64,000 nucleotides of DNA. Source: Begonia masoniana (taxonomy: Eukaryota > Streptophyta > Magnoliopsida > Cucurbitales > Begoniaceae). This document shows positions 35,201-44,682 of the stretch, piece after piece. Under the pieces are notes generated by a model. The model saw only the letters and a list, made by a program, of their open reading frames with translations, did not search any database and had not been told where the DNA came from. A program made the translations under genes and the position numbers. Each line of letters starts with the position of its first letter. Within the stretch, counting starts at the first letter, position 1. The DNA is taken from contig CM039504.1 of the NCBI GenBank assembly GCA_022432975.1, positions 1,461,459 to 1,525,458 of the forward strand, given 5' to 3'.

Positions 35201-36177
35201 CCTATATTATTCTGCTCCTTTACGTTGATGATATGTTGATTGCAGGAGCAAGCTTGCATGAGATTGACAGGCTGAAGAGGAAGTTATCTACAGAGTTTGC
35301 AATGAAGGATTTGGGTGCTGCAAAACAAATCCTTGGGATGAGGATATTCAGGGATAAGGATGTTCTCAAACTCTCACAAGAAGACTATGTGAAGAAGGTT
35401 CTTAGCAGGTTCCAAATGCAGGATGCGAAGCCAGTCACTACACCATTGGCTAGTCATTTCAAACTATCCAAAGATCAGTCACCCTCGACCGAGGAAGAGA
35501 GGAACTACATGGCCAAAGTTCCATATGCCTCAGCCGTTGGTAGTCTAATGTATGCGATGGTTTGTACACGACCAGATATTGCACATGCAGTGGGAGTTGT
35601 CAGCAAGTTTATGAGTAATCCAGGAAGAAAACATTGGGAAGCTGTAAAATGGATCTTGCGATACTTGAAGGGTAGTTCGGGATTCGCTTTATGTTTTCGA
35701 AAGTCAGATTTGGGCTTGGATGGATATGTTGATGCTGATAATGGTGGTGATATTGACAGTAGTAAGAGCAGGACTGGGTATGTCTACACTTTGGGTGGTA
35801 CCGCAATCAGTTGGGTTTCGAGACTTCAAGATGTCGTCGCTCTTTCTAGCTGTGAAGCCGAGTATATTGCAGTGACAGAAGCTGCAAAGGAGATGATGTG
35901 GTTACAGCCTTTTCTACGTGAGTTAGGCCAAAACTACGATGGGAGTGTATTGCATTGTGACAGCCAGAGTGCCATTCATTTGGCAAAGAATCCAGTTTAT
36001 CATGGCAAGACAAAGTATATACAGGTACGCTATCACTTTATCAGATCTGCTTTAGAAGATGGAGTATTAGCGCTTGAGAAGATCCCAGGGAGTCGGAATC
36101 CAGCTGACATGTTGACGAAAGCTGTGACAAGTGAGAAGCTGAAGTTGTGCGCAACTTCAGTTGGACTTCTTGGTTGA
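32263..36177 (+). CDS. Copia gag-pol polyprotein (intact)
   Basis: Single uninterrupted frame of 1304 residues. Domains in order: gag capsid-like region (about 10-200); an Arg/Ser/Asn-rich basic stretch; CCHC zinc knuckle (Cys 238 to Cys 251); aspartic protease with D-S-G-A (Asp 290); GAG-pre-integrase (LWHCRLGHMS, about 417); integrase core with D479, D542 and E578, spacing D-D(35)-E; reverse transcriptase with Y-V-D-D (987-990); RNase H with D-A-D and S-S-C-E-A-E-Y. All catalytic residues I checked are present, so the element looks autonomous. The start is the first ATG of the frame, after a 750-bp leader with a GC-rich, Arg/Pro-coding-like segment (31690-32000). Confidence 0.97.
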   Translation: MASDESSSHGIRKFNGTDFAFWRMQIEDYLYGKDLELPLSAKPEKMDDVEWNRLDRKVLGVVRLTLTQSVAHNVAKETTTASLMKALSDMYEKPSANNKVHLMKKLFNLKMGEGTSVAAHLNEFNTVVNQLLSVNIDFGDEVRALILLASLPNSWEPMRAAVSNSVGSAKLVFIDVRDRILAEEVRRIDSGETSKGLALNVENRGRNNNRNSNRGRGRSRSNSRNGRGHSKSGKKFECWNCGKQGHMKKDCRAPKKNDTEKGDGANTVTEEVTDALILSVDSPIDSWVLDSGASFHTTAHKELMANYVAGNHGKVYLADGEPLDIVGIGDIKLKMTNGSVWSINKVRHVPGLMRNLISVGQLDSEGYHVSFGTNAWKVTRGAMVVARGQKTGTLYMTSTCRDTIAVVDSSKNTELWHCRLGHMSEKGMKILVKNGQIPELKSVEHQFCESCIFGKQKRVSFLKVGKELKQKKLELVHTDVWGPAPVSSLGGSHYYVTFIDDSTRKVWVYFMKNKSDVFSVFKKWKALVENETNLKVKCLRSDNGGEYINAEFTEYCAMNGIKMQKTIPRTPQENGVAERMNRTLNERARSMRLHAGLPKTFWADAVSTAAYLINRGPSVPLEFKVPEEVWSGKKVNFSFLKVFGCLSYVHIDDSDRSKLDSKSNKCFLIGYGDAEFGYRFWDNQNRKIIRSRNVIFNEQVLYKDAVGTISDSGSSVLKESTAVNFGDFSADNSPTVEENRGIVEEEVDENVAPEVNPQTPIAEPRRSSRISKPTQRWSPSLNYILLTDRGEPGCYEEAEQSDDLIEWEAAMKDEMDSLKSNETWTLTKLPKGKTALHNKWVYRIKEEPDGSKRYKARLVVKGFQQKEGIDYTDIFSPVVKLTTIRTVLSLVVKEDLHLQQMDVKTAFLHGSLDEEIYMRQPQGFEMRGKEELVCKLQKSLYGLKQAPRQWYKRFDSFMKNNSFVRCEADHCCYIKRFDNSYIILLLYVDDMLIAGASLHEIDRLKRKLSTEFAMKDLGAAKQILGMRIFRDKDVLKLSQEDYVKKVLSRFQMQDAKPVTTPLASHFKLSKDQSPSTEEERNYMAKVPYASAVGSLMYAMVCTRPDIAHAVGVVSKFMSNPGRKHWEAVKWILRYLKGSSGFALCFRKSDLGLDGYVDADNGGDIDSSKSRTGYVYTLGGTAISWVSRLQDVVALSSCEAEYIAVTEAAKEMMWLQPFLRELGQNYDGSVLHCDSQSAIHLAKNPVYHGKTKYIQVRYHFIRSALEDGVLALEKIPGSRNPADMLTKAVTSEKLKLCATSVGLLG

Positions 36178-36227
36178 GACATTGAAGTGAAGCCGCTGAA
36201 GATGGAGGGATGATGTGATTAGTCTCC

Positions 36228-36238
36228 AAGTGGGAGAT
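36228..36238 (+). other. Polypurine tract of copia element
   Basis: AAGTGGGAGAT directly precedes the 3' LTR, the usual copia polypurine primer for plus-strand synthesis. Confidence 0.9.
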
Positions 36239-36552
36239 TGTTGAGTTATGTAGCCTAATTTAGGTGGGGGTAATTTGGTCATTAATTACCTGTTATTCTG
36301 TAACCCTAAATCGTCTATTATATAAAGACGTGTTTAGGTTATAGAGTTGGATCAACATAGAAAAGACAGAGTGTCTGAGTGTGTGAGGAACAACTGTTGT
36401 AACTCCGGTTTTTCATCTTAGTGAAATCTGTCAGCGGCCAGTGGACGTAGCTCTCGCGACGAGAGTGAACCACTATAAATCTGTGTGTTATTTCTTTTTC
36501 GTATTTCTTAAATCGTTCGTTACAGGAGGATTAGGGGCGTCTAATCCTAACA
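36239..36552 (+). repeat. 3' LTR of copia element
   Basis: 314 bp. Identical by eye to the 5' LTR except one extra G after TTTAGGTGG and one extra G in the run before CGTCTAATCC. Confidence 0.97.
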
Positions 36553-36557
36553 AATTG

Positions 36558-37365
36558 GACGTGATAACTGAGAAAAATAGTTAACAATCGAAAGAAGGGT
36601 GGTGATGAGCCCGTGAGGCAAAGGTGGCGGCACCTTTTGATTCTTGACTTTATGCTTGGCTGTATCTGGGTGAAATTTGGTAACAAAGAGAATCATCCGT
36701 TGTGCCAATAGGACCAGAAAAAGAGACACCCACCACATGGATTAGGTCCTCCCTGAGTATGATTTTCTTATGCATGATGGGCATTTGATCAGGAATTCAA
36801 ATTGCTACCGGACGTGAGAATTAGGTGAAGCCACAGCCTGAGCCTACGCAGAGAAACGGCGAAATCAAAAGAAGAATATATAAAATAATAGGAAAGGGAT
36901 CCAAGCAATGGTCATCTTCATCAATTGTCTAACTGCTGCAAGAGCGCAGACAGAAAGATGACAACTCACTCTCAGGACCCCCCATTCAAATACAAACGCA
37001 GTAAGTATGAAGACACAGGCAAGCATATTCTTCAAATCGCTGACTATTGAGCAGTTCTATGTCTTGGTCTTAGTTGTTTGCTGAATATGAAAGCATCCCC
37101 AAATCAAACTACCCCTCTTTCCGTTTCCAATTTGAAAAACCATGAGATTGTCGAGAGAAGGACTTGTGCAAAAATAGTTTGAATCTCATAAAACGCAGCT
37201 TCAACCTCCGTCTCGCGTACTATGTCCTTTGAAGAAAGGATATTCACATGATTGTATTTTGATTATATAAAAAAGGAAGCAGCTTTAGCTGTTTTCCTCA
37301 AAAGTAAAGAAGTACAGGCATGTAAAATCTACAAATTGATCAGGTGGAAAATGGCAAATTGAAGA
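36558..37365. other. Intergenic downstream of retrotransposon
   Basis: AT-rich DNA including the presumed 3' UTR of the minus-strand small gene. No recognisable gene. Confidence 0.4.
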
Positions 37366-37581
37366 TCAATGGAAATGCTTGTGACGATGGTGGTGTCTGC
37401 AGTCATCCCATCCAAAGCACTGGATAACTGGGTAACAAGCAACGAAAGTGCACCTCCCAATTCCTCTGCAGACAGACGATACTGCTACGCGAGGACTACA
37501 ACAACAGCCGCCTCTTCGTTTCCTCCTCCCTCTTCCTTTTGGGTGCTGCAGATGATGATGGTCTGGCCGATGCTTCTCCAT
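37366..37581 (-). CDS. Small Cys/His-rich protein of unknown function
   Basis: 71-residue frame on the minus strand, with an in-frame stop just before the ATG. It begins with His-rich and basic segments (H-H-H-L-Q, R-G-R-R-K-R-R-G-G) and continues C-C-C-S. It ends RCTFVACYPVIQCFGWDDC followed by R-H-H-H-R-H-K-H-F-H. I recall short plant proteins with this same CYPVIQCFGWD-C-RHHHHKH ending, which is why I prefer this strand over the antisense frame 37369-37755. The function is unknown. The Cys clusters and terminal His run suggest metal binding or palmitoylation; both are guesses. A 5' UTR intron is possible. Confidence 0.5.
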   Translation of the reverse strand: MEKHRPDHHHLQHPKGRGRRKRRGGCCCSPRVAVSSVCRGIGRCTFVACYPVIQCFGWDDCRHHHRHKHFH

Positions 37582-38586
37582 CTACCGGTTTCTTTACCTG
37601 AAACCAACGACGACCACCCCAAGAACGATTATCTCTTGCAGCCAAGTTTCAATCAAAACTTAGCCGACAAACGATCCAAGAGAGGAATTCGAGACCTAAT
37701 ATTAACAGAAATATCTGCAAACATAAATACAAATTTGGGGAAAGAAGAGGGTTGAACCAAGTAATCATACCTTTTGTGCAGAAGGGACTAAAAAAGGTTC
37801 AGCTGATGAAGGAATTGGTTTCTTTTGTGTTGTGTTTATGAAGGAAAAAATGGTTATGATTTTGTCTTCAAATTTCAATGGAAGGTCGAGAGAGGAGAAG
37901 GGTAGCCCCGTCCAAGATTGCGCGTGGTTTGCGTGTTTGTTTGTATTACATCACCCATCACCCGTACCCAACTCTTCTTCTCCAACACGACAACATAGTA
38001 TGCAACTTCCGATTCCTTTTCATCATCAGTTTCTACTGTTCAAACATGGCTTGCCCAGTCGCCGACACAGCCCATGGGCCTAGCTTGCTCCTCTTCTGTG
38101 AAACCCTGACACGGGAGACATTACAAGCCGTAGCATTAAATTCGAGTTTGTTTATTACAGATGCGAACTTTCTATGCAGTCTCCAACAAGTTTATTTGGA
38201 AGATTCTACTGAGTTTCGTATGACGTGACTCGTGAGGAGGAAGAGACCCCTTTTTCGTTACATGCAAACAGAGAACGTTATATTTCAACGAGACGAAGTC
38301 TTCCGGTGGACCAGATGGAAAAAGTTGATCCTCCGCTTACTTAGACCATGACGAAGTCATCTTTTTCCTCATTCAATTCCTTCTTTCTCTTGTCTATTTT
38401 TGTACCGTGTAGAACGCAGCTGCCTTCTTCTATCTCTGAGCCACCGGTATAGAACCCACCTCTTACAATTAAAAAGACCCTTCATTTAAATGTCCTCCCA
38501 TGGCTGTGTCGTAAGGCGTTGAGCTGTACACACGTGTTCAGGAGAAGAGTAAAGGATCAAGAGCAGATCAGACAGTTCCAAACATC
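37582..38586. other. Intergenic upstream of WRKY gene
   Basis: Divergent promoter region between the small Cys/His-rich gene and the WRKY gene. Contains several TGAC/GTCA W-box-like cores (for example around 38220-38230), which are too short to be decisive. Nothing else recognised. Confidence 0.4.
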
Positions 38587-40061
38587 ATGGAAGAGGAGAC
38601 CGTTTCATTGATCCTCCAAGGTTGTAAGCTGGCTAATTATCTTGAAGCAAACATAGCCAGTCGACCAGATATCATACTTAGCTCTTGCGATGACATAATA
38701 AAGATTTTTACCTTGGCGAGGGAGAGGCTACGCAATCAAGGGCTTTGTTCATATCCCCAGGCTATTCAAATGATTGACTCAAATTTGCAGGAATGGTTAA
38801 GGTCGTCCACTAGCCCGCAAACGCAATCACAGGAGATGGATATAATTCAAAGCCAAAGCTCCACCAATTTCCATGTCCGAGGCTTGCTACCGGCCGATTC
38901 AGGCCAGGTAGTCGGAGTTAGAGGAGGCGAAGGTCATAGTGGATCGGATGTCTCCGATTCTGGAAACTCCATCTTGTCATCCCAGAAGTCGAGAAAAAGG
39001 TAAAACGCGTCGAATTATATCCGCCTTTTTGCTGCTTTTACTTTACGAATATACTTGATCATTTAATATCTACAAAGTGGAAGGAAATTTCATGAATTTT
39101 TCTTGGGAATACCCCATCCTAACTGTTTGATACACTAAGTTTATTCAACCAGAAAGGATGATATGGAGAAACTGGCGGTAACGGTAATGGTGGCAGCAGC
39201 TCCGATCATGGGCAATGCGGAGCTTCCTCCGGAAGATGGCTTCACGTGGAGAAAGTACGGCCAGAAAGAGATACTGGGCTCTAGATATCCCAGGTAATCA
39301 GTTTGATTAGAAAGAACATGCAAGATTTATGGAATCCGAAAACTTGTTGATTTGGTCTTCAGACTCAAACATTTGACGCCTTCAACGATTAATCACAACA
39401 CAGCAAGTCTTTGAATGCGTTTGAAGAATTTAACTGTAGAAGAATCTGGAAAGCTCATGCATGCATAGTAAATTAGTAATGAAACCATAGATTTATGCAG
39501 CAAGAAAAAAAAAAAGAAGATAAAATAATGTTAAGAGTCAAGTTACAAATGTTAGTCGTCGCGTATATAAATCTCTCTAACATATTTTTCCTGTAAACTG
39601 CGATTAGGGGTTACTATAGATGCTCCCACCAAAAACTATACCAATGCCCGGCGAAGAAGCAAGTCCAACGATTGAACGACGATCCTTTCACATTCCAAGT
39701 GACATACAGGGGGGAGCATACGTGCCATAAGTCTTCCACTGCACCATTAGTTGCCCCTGTCCCAACGTTCGTGGCTGCCCAGAAGACGACGACTCAAGCT
39801 CTGAGCCCTCACTTTCTGCCTTCGTCTTCGCTTCCCATTGGGCAGCGGTGGCTCTCGATGGAGCTGGGCAGCAGCTCAAGCGTTACCATGGTTGGGGGTG
39901 GCGACACATCCACAGTCCAACATGATAGAGAACCTGAGCTGATGCCCGTGGCGGACATTGCTGACGTTATGTTCAATTCCGGCACTTGCAGTGGTAATAG
40001 CATGGAGTTAATATTCCCTTCCACGGAACCTAAATGGGAGCCTGATGACAACAAGAATTGA
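38587..40061 (+). CDS. WRKY55: Group III WRKY transcription factor (WRKY55-like)
   Basis: DNA-binding regulator acting on W-box promoters. Exons 38587-38999, 39153-39293 and 39608-40061 join in phase to 335 residues. WRKYGQK is at residues 170-176. The zinc finger is C-x7-C-x23-H-x-C (190, 198, 222, 224), which defines group III. The intron splits the domain at the conserved Arg before G-Y-Y-R-C, the usual WRKY intron position. The N-terminus (E-E-T-V-S-L-I-L-Q-G-C-K-L-A) matches group III proteins. I assign WRKY55 because the next gene is QCR10, the same neighbourhood as Arabidopsis AT2G40740/AT2G40765. WRKY55 is linked to salicylic acid, senescence and defence control. Confidence 0.93.
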
Positions 40062-41154
40062 TCAATGGCGTCGTCCCAATGTCTATTTTTTTGGGTAACA
40101 TAGACTATTAGTCCCAATACTCCAATCTTTGTTTCAATCTAAGATTTTGTCATTTTTGTTTTATTTTTAAATGATCTTTCCAGTTTCCATCTATTTTTAC
40201 TATTAATTTAACATAAAAGGCCACATGACCTTATTTGATAGAACTAAACAAGCAAGGCCTGTAATTTCCATCTCCATAAAGGATATATATCAGGTGAGTG
40301 TGGTTTGTGTTAAATTAAATGCAAATAGCAGGACTGAGTCAGCGCGTGATTGGAGGAACTTAATGTGTTGTTTCTCTGTCTTCCACGTAAGCATAGCTTT
40401 CTGGGACGGCGTTGACTGGTACGTCGAGCAATCAACCGGTTAGGTTGGACTGGACGGGCACAAAGCCGGTGGGGAGGTGAAGAGGTATGATGTGGATCTC
40501 GTTTAGGAGTAGGTGAAGAGGTATGACTATAAAAAGTAAATTCGAGGATATAAAACCAGGCATTAATGTCAACTCGAGCTTCTAATGTTCAATGACTGCC
40601 ACATACAACAACTTGGTGCAGACAAGCCATTGCATTGTCAACGAAGGGTTGGCAAGAGATCCGCCATGGCAGTCTTCTCCCTCCATCTTTTACTGTTGAA
40701 GCACGACAGGTGGCTGGCAATCATTCTCCCAAGCAAGAAAACGAGATCAAACGTCGGAAGAATATAAAGGTTGTTCCTCTCGCAATTTTCATCTTCGCCT
40801 TCGCTCATCCTCTGCAACCCAAATAGCAACCACATAACCCTAATTTGCCTTGCTGCAGCAAGGAATCAAGCTGCAGACGAAGATCATTCGTTAAAATGAC
40901 CAAAATATCCCCTTATACTGATTAATCAATAAAGATTGAACTAATCAGCAATTAAACACAGGTTTTAGATCGTAATGGAAAGTACAAATCTATCCCTGTT
41001 GAAACAATCTAATTCCTGAACAATCCAGACCGTAGGATTGAATCTGGACCGTTGAATGACCTACGATAATATTCGTCGTCAAATTATTATTGACGTAATT
41101 GGGGATTTAGGGTTCCAATCAGAGAGGAAGAGCGAACAGAATTGAGAATTGAGA
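40062..41154. other. Intergenic between WRKY55-like and QCR10
   Basis: 3' UTR of the WRKY gene and QCR10 promoter. Several short frames with no recognisable features. Confidence 0.45.
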
Positions 41155-41545
41155 ATGGCAGGTGAAGCGGGTTTGTTCAAATTCATTACGCATAGGGTTC
41201 GTCTTCAGCCCATTGACGTCCAAGCCGCTGCCATGTGGGGCGTTGCTGCTGCCTCGACTGGTATTTGGATCGTACAGGCAATCCTATACCATTCCATCCT
41301 TTTTCTGTTCAAATTTTAAGCAGCAACCACAATTTTGTTTGATTTTCGATATATGGGTTGCGTCCTTTGTCACTGACGTGATTTAATTTGAGGGCGCCAT
41401 CCGCTCACATCTCGAGCATCTTCTCTGTTTCTTTATAATCTTAAATTGTCGAAGAGTTTAATACTATTGGTTTTTTGTTTGTTTTGTTCAGCCATTTGAT
41501 TGGTTCAAGAAGACATTTTTGGAGAAACAAGAACCAGAGAAATGA
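41155..41545 (+). CDS. QCR10: Cytochrome b-c1 complex subunit 10 / 6.7-kDa subunit
   Basis: Small single-span subunit of mitochondrial complex III. Two exons, 41155-41277 and 41492-41545, give 58 residues beginning M-A-G-E-A-G-L-F. The conserved core DVQAAAMWGVAAASTGIWIVQ is a transmembrane helix; exon 2 adds P-F-D-W-F-K-K-T-F. Length and sequence match the plant 6.7-kDa subunit (Arabidopsis AT2G40765, about 57 residues). The intron starts with GC (CAG|GCAATC); the expected V-Q-P-F-D-W junction is only obtained with this GC donor. Too short to be found by simple ORF calling. Confidence 0.9.
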
Positions 41546-42511
41546 TTTGACTTTTGAAGGCAAAAAAGCTTTTGAATATCTCCATTAGAGAAGAGTTGCT
41601 TTGAGTTGTTGAATTTTGTTGACATTGTAAGCTTGGGTTTAAGGTCTCTTTTGCACCAACACGAGATCAAGTTTATGTATTCCCCCTCTCTAAATTAATG
41701 GAGACTACTTCTTCTGCCATGTTCTCAACTTTTGCTTTAAAGCAAGGAATTCCATGTTTTTGGGCAGCCACTGCTCCCTGGATTCTAGTTTGCTTGTGGA
41801 TGAATTCTCGAATATGCTCTACTGATTTCTGAAAATAGGATCAGCATGATGTTCTTGTCTTGCAGACGAGCAATTGAATATATTCCTCTAATGGGTGTAT
41901 TGAGTAAAAAGAAGATTCAAGTATAACCCATGATTGCTATGTCGGATCTAATTGAGACTATGGAGAAGTTGAATGCCATTCGATAATCACAATCTAAGAT
42001 AATCAGTTTAGCTTTTAATGAAATATATAACAAGGCTAACTTAAGAAATTGGAAAAAAGGTTCCTTTTTTTTCTTTTGGGGAAAACAAGATGATATTTTT
42101 GGATGAAGTCCTCGTCCAACACCGAGTCTGTCGACTGAACCAGGAAAGCCGGGTAAAATGGCCGTCTTAGTTGCCTATATCTTAGATCTACTAGTCGACG
42201 ATGATGATATAGTACACGTGTATTTATGCAGGCCGTCAGATCCCTTGCCTCTGTTTTTTTAATTATTATTATTTTGTTTAATTTTCAATTCTTTAATAAA
42301 ACGCTCAGCCAAATTTTGTGTCTCTCTCCGTTGATTTTTTCTCCGTCGTCATTCTGCCAAAACGGAGTTGGAGTTGCCGATTCACTTGCTTGCGCGGCAT
42401 TAACGGCAATCGTATTGTGTTGGAGAAACAGGGGAAAAGCCTTTGATCTATGTGAGTTTAATCTTCTGGGTAGTCCCCGTTAGGTGGAAGTAATTGTCGG
42501 TTGATTGTATT
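41546..42511. other. Intergenic between QCR10 and TFIIS
   Basis: QCR10 3' UTR and TFIIS promoter or leader. Could hide an upstream TFIIS exon (see that entry). No other gene recognised. Confidence 0.4.
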
Positions 42512-44048
42512 ATGTTTTCGTTTAGGGAAAAAGCGAAGGAGAAAGAGCTTGTGGAGCTGTTTGAAGTGGCGAAGAAGGCGGCTGACGCGGCTGCGGCCTC
42601 CTCGTCTGTTAACGATGGAGCAGATGAAAGTCGATGCCTTGATGCCTTAGAACAGCTTAAAAAATTTCCCGTCACTTATCAAGTTCTCGTCTCCACCCAG
42701 GTTTTTTTCTCTTTCAACGTTTCTCTAATGAATGTTTAGAAATTAGGTCAAATTCAATTCTTTGTTGTTTTTAATGGTTTTAGTTTTAACTTTTTAATTT
42801 TTGGTGTAATTCCTCTCTTTCTAGATTTCACGTTGGTTGTTTAGGTTTTCCCTCCGTGTGGAGAACAAAGTGTTGATTTTGCCTAATCTAATGTTGATGA
42901 TGATAATGCAAAATTTATCTTTCTATCTTCAATCCATTTTCTTATTCCGGGGTGGAAGAGATCGGTTTATTTCATTAGTGCCCATGTTTTTATGTTGCTG
43001 AAGCTAGAAATCGTAGAACCTAATTTGCCGGGTGCTTTTCAGGTTGGCAAGCGACTTCGACCCCTCACAAAACATCCTACGAACAAAATCCAAGCTTTTG
43101 CTTCCAGCCTGATGGAGATGTGGAAGGATATAGTCATCAAAGAGACTAACAAAAAGAAGCAAGCAGGCAATCAGGATCGCGAAGATTCAGAAAGACTTCA
43201 ATCATCTCCCTGTGCAGAGACTGGCAAGCCCAAAAAGCTTCAAAAATCATCGTCTATGAAAGTCGAGAAATTGGTCAAGAATGAATCTATTAAAGTCGAG
43301 AGAGTCCATCAGAATGGTATGCAAAGCTCTGTGAAAATTTCTAAAACAGAAACTGCAACTTCGGAAAGGAAGGTTCTGGATATGGGTGCTGTCAAGTCAG
43401 TGAGAAGTGATTCAATTGAGAATGTTAAGTTTGAGAAAATAATCAAAGAAGATAGGAAACCTTCTGATGCCAAGAAACCTTTGTTGAACCATGGTGCTTC
43501 TCCGAAACTAACATCTATGCTCAAATGTAATGATGCCATGCGAGACAAAATCCGGGAACTTCTCTATGAGGCTTTTTCAAAGGTTCCTGGTGAGGCTGAT
43601 GACGAATATGCAGATGAACTCAACGCATGCGACCCCATTAGAGTTGCTGTCTCAGTGGAATCCGTGATGTTCGAAAAGTGGGGTGGTTCTACCGGGGCCC
43701 AAAAAGCCAAGTACAGATCTGTAATGTTTAATCTCAAGGACCAGAAGAACCCAGATTTCCGAAGAAAAGTTCTTCTCGGACAAATTAAGCCACAGATACT
43801 TGTGGACATGAACACTGCTGAAATGGCAAGTGATGAGAGGCAGCGAGAGAACCAAGAGATTAAACAGAAAGCTTTATTTGATTGTGAGCGGGCAGGTGCA
43901 CCAAAAGCCACAACCTGATCAATTTAAGTGTGGCCGATGCGGTCAGCGCAAGTGCACCTACTACCAGATGCAAACGCGAAGTGCTGATGAGCCTATGACA
44001 ACGTATGTGACCTGTGTAAACTGCAATAATCACTGGAAATTCTGCTAA
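42512..44048 (+). CDS. TFIIS: Transcription elongation factor TFIIS, with +1 shift before the zinc ribbon
   Basis: Nuclear factor that rescues backtracked RNA polymerase II. Exons 42512-42700 and 43043-44048. Domain I (LW/TFIIS-N) spans [16 protein letters not shown] to W-K-D-I-V-I-K-E-T. The central domain II has [20 protein letters not shown] and [16 protein letters not shown]. The C-terminal zinc ribbon has C-G-R-C-G-Q-R-K-C and [11 protein letters not shown], with the catalytic R-S-A-D-E-P loop. An extra T at 43916 turns the expected T-D-Q-F-K-C into T-stop, so the ribbon is in another frame. TFIIS is normally intact and low-copy, so an assembly indel is likely. The start is uncertain: the ATG at 42512 gives [13 protein letters not shown], whereas family proteins usually start near E-K-E-L. 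Confidence 0.9.
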
Positions 44049-44682
44049 CTTATTCTTCCTTAGTTGCCTGCATTTAGTTAGTTTATTAGAATTAGAGCTG
44101 GCAGCGTCATTTTGGTTCAGCAATTTCACTAATTCCTTTCTCTACTAGAAGTAGAATTTTTCATTATGTCGAGTGCTGAAGAAATTTGTAGTGTATTACA
44201 GTCTTTTGATCATTTCATTTTGACATTATTTACTTCATGTTTCAAGGAATCTAATCTGTCCCCATTTCTTTCATCTCATCCATCTTCGTTTTCCATTCAT
44301 ATTTGTGGAATTAGATCGACTCGTCTTCTGGTGTAATCTGTTCTGATCGACTAAATTTAAGGGATCCCCGAAGATAATCGGAGATTGATACCGCCTCTTA
44401 TATCGTAATCAGTTATCAAATCGTAGACAACATAATTGATCTCGTATTGATGATACAACAGAAAACAGTCGAATCATTATCTGTACTTTAAACAAACTTT
44501 TGGTATCTGATCGTCTTCTATGTGCTTAAAAAGAAAACGTATGGAGGAAAAATCTACAAATATCCAAACCCTGGAAACAATTTCTCAAACAGCACGCACC
44601 CACTTGGCTCTGTAGAGCAGAGCTTTGTTCTCCTCCGGTCACAAGCTAGCTTCCACCGATTTCCTTCATCATGGCATATTCG
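44049..44682. other. Intergenic between convergent TFIIS and EDR4-like genes
   Basis: Presumed 3' UTRs of both genes. No gene or repeat recognised. Confidence 0.5.

Larger units (their letters stand above)
31184..36557 (+). mobile_element. Complete Ty1/copia LTR retrotransposon
   Basis: The element body is 31189-36552, flanked by a perfect 5-bp target-site duplication AATTG (31184-31188 and 36553-36557). It has 312/314-bp LTRs with TG...CA ends, a primer-binding site matching initiator tRNA-Met, a 750-bp leader, one gag-pol frame and a polypurine tract. The LTRs differ only by one extra G in each of two G runs, so insertion is very recent. Protein domain order (integrase before reverse transcriptase) places it in Ty1/copia. 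The gag and integrase sequences look Tork/Tnt1-like, though lineage is not certain. It lies between the PXC2-like kinase and a small Cys/His-rich gene and interrupts no recognised exon. Confidence 0.97.

Noticed and set aside
37369..37755. Plus-strand 128-codon ORF
   Set aside because: Antisense to the small Cys/His-rich gene; no recognisable motif, whereas the minus frame has a remembered conserved ending.
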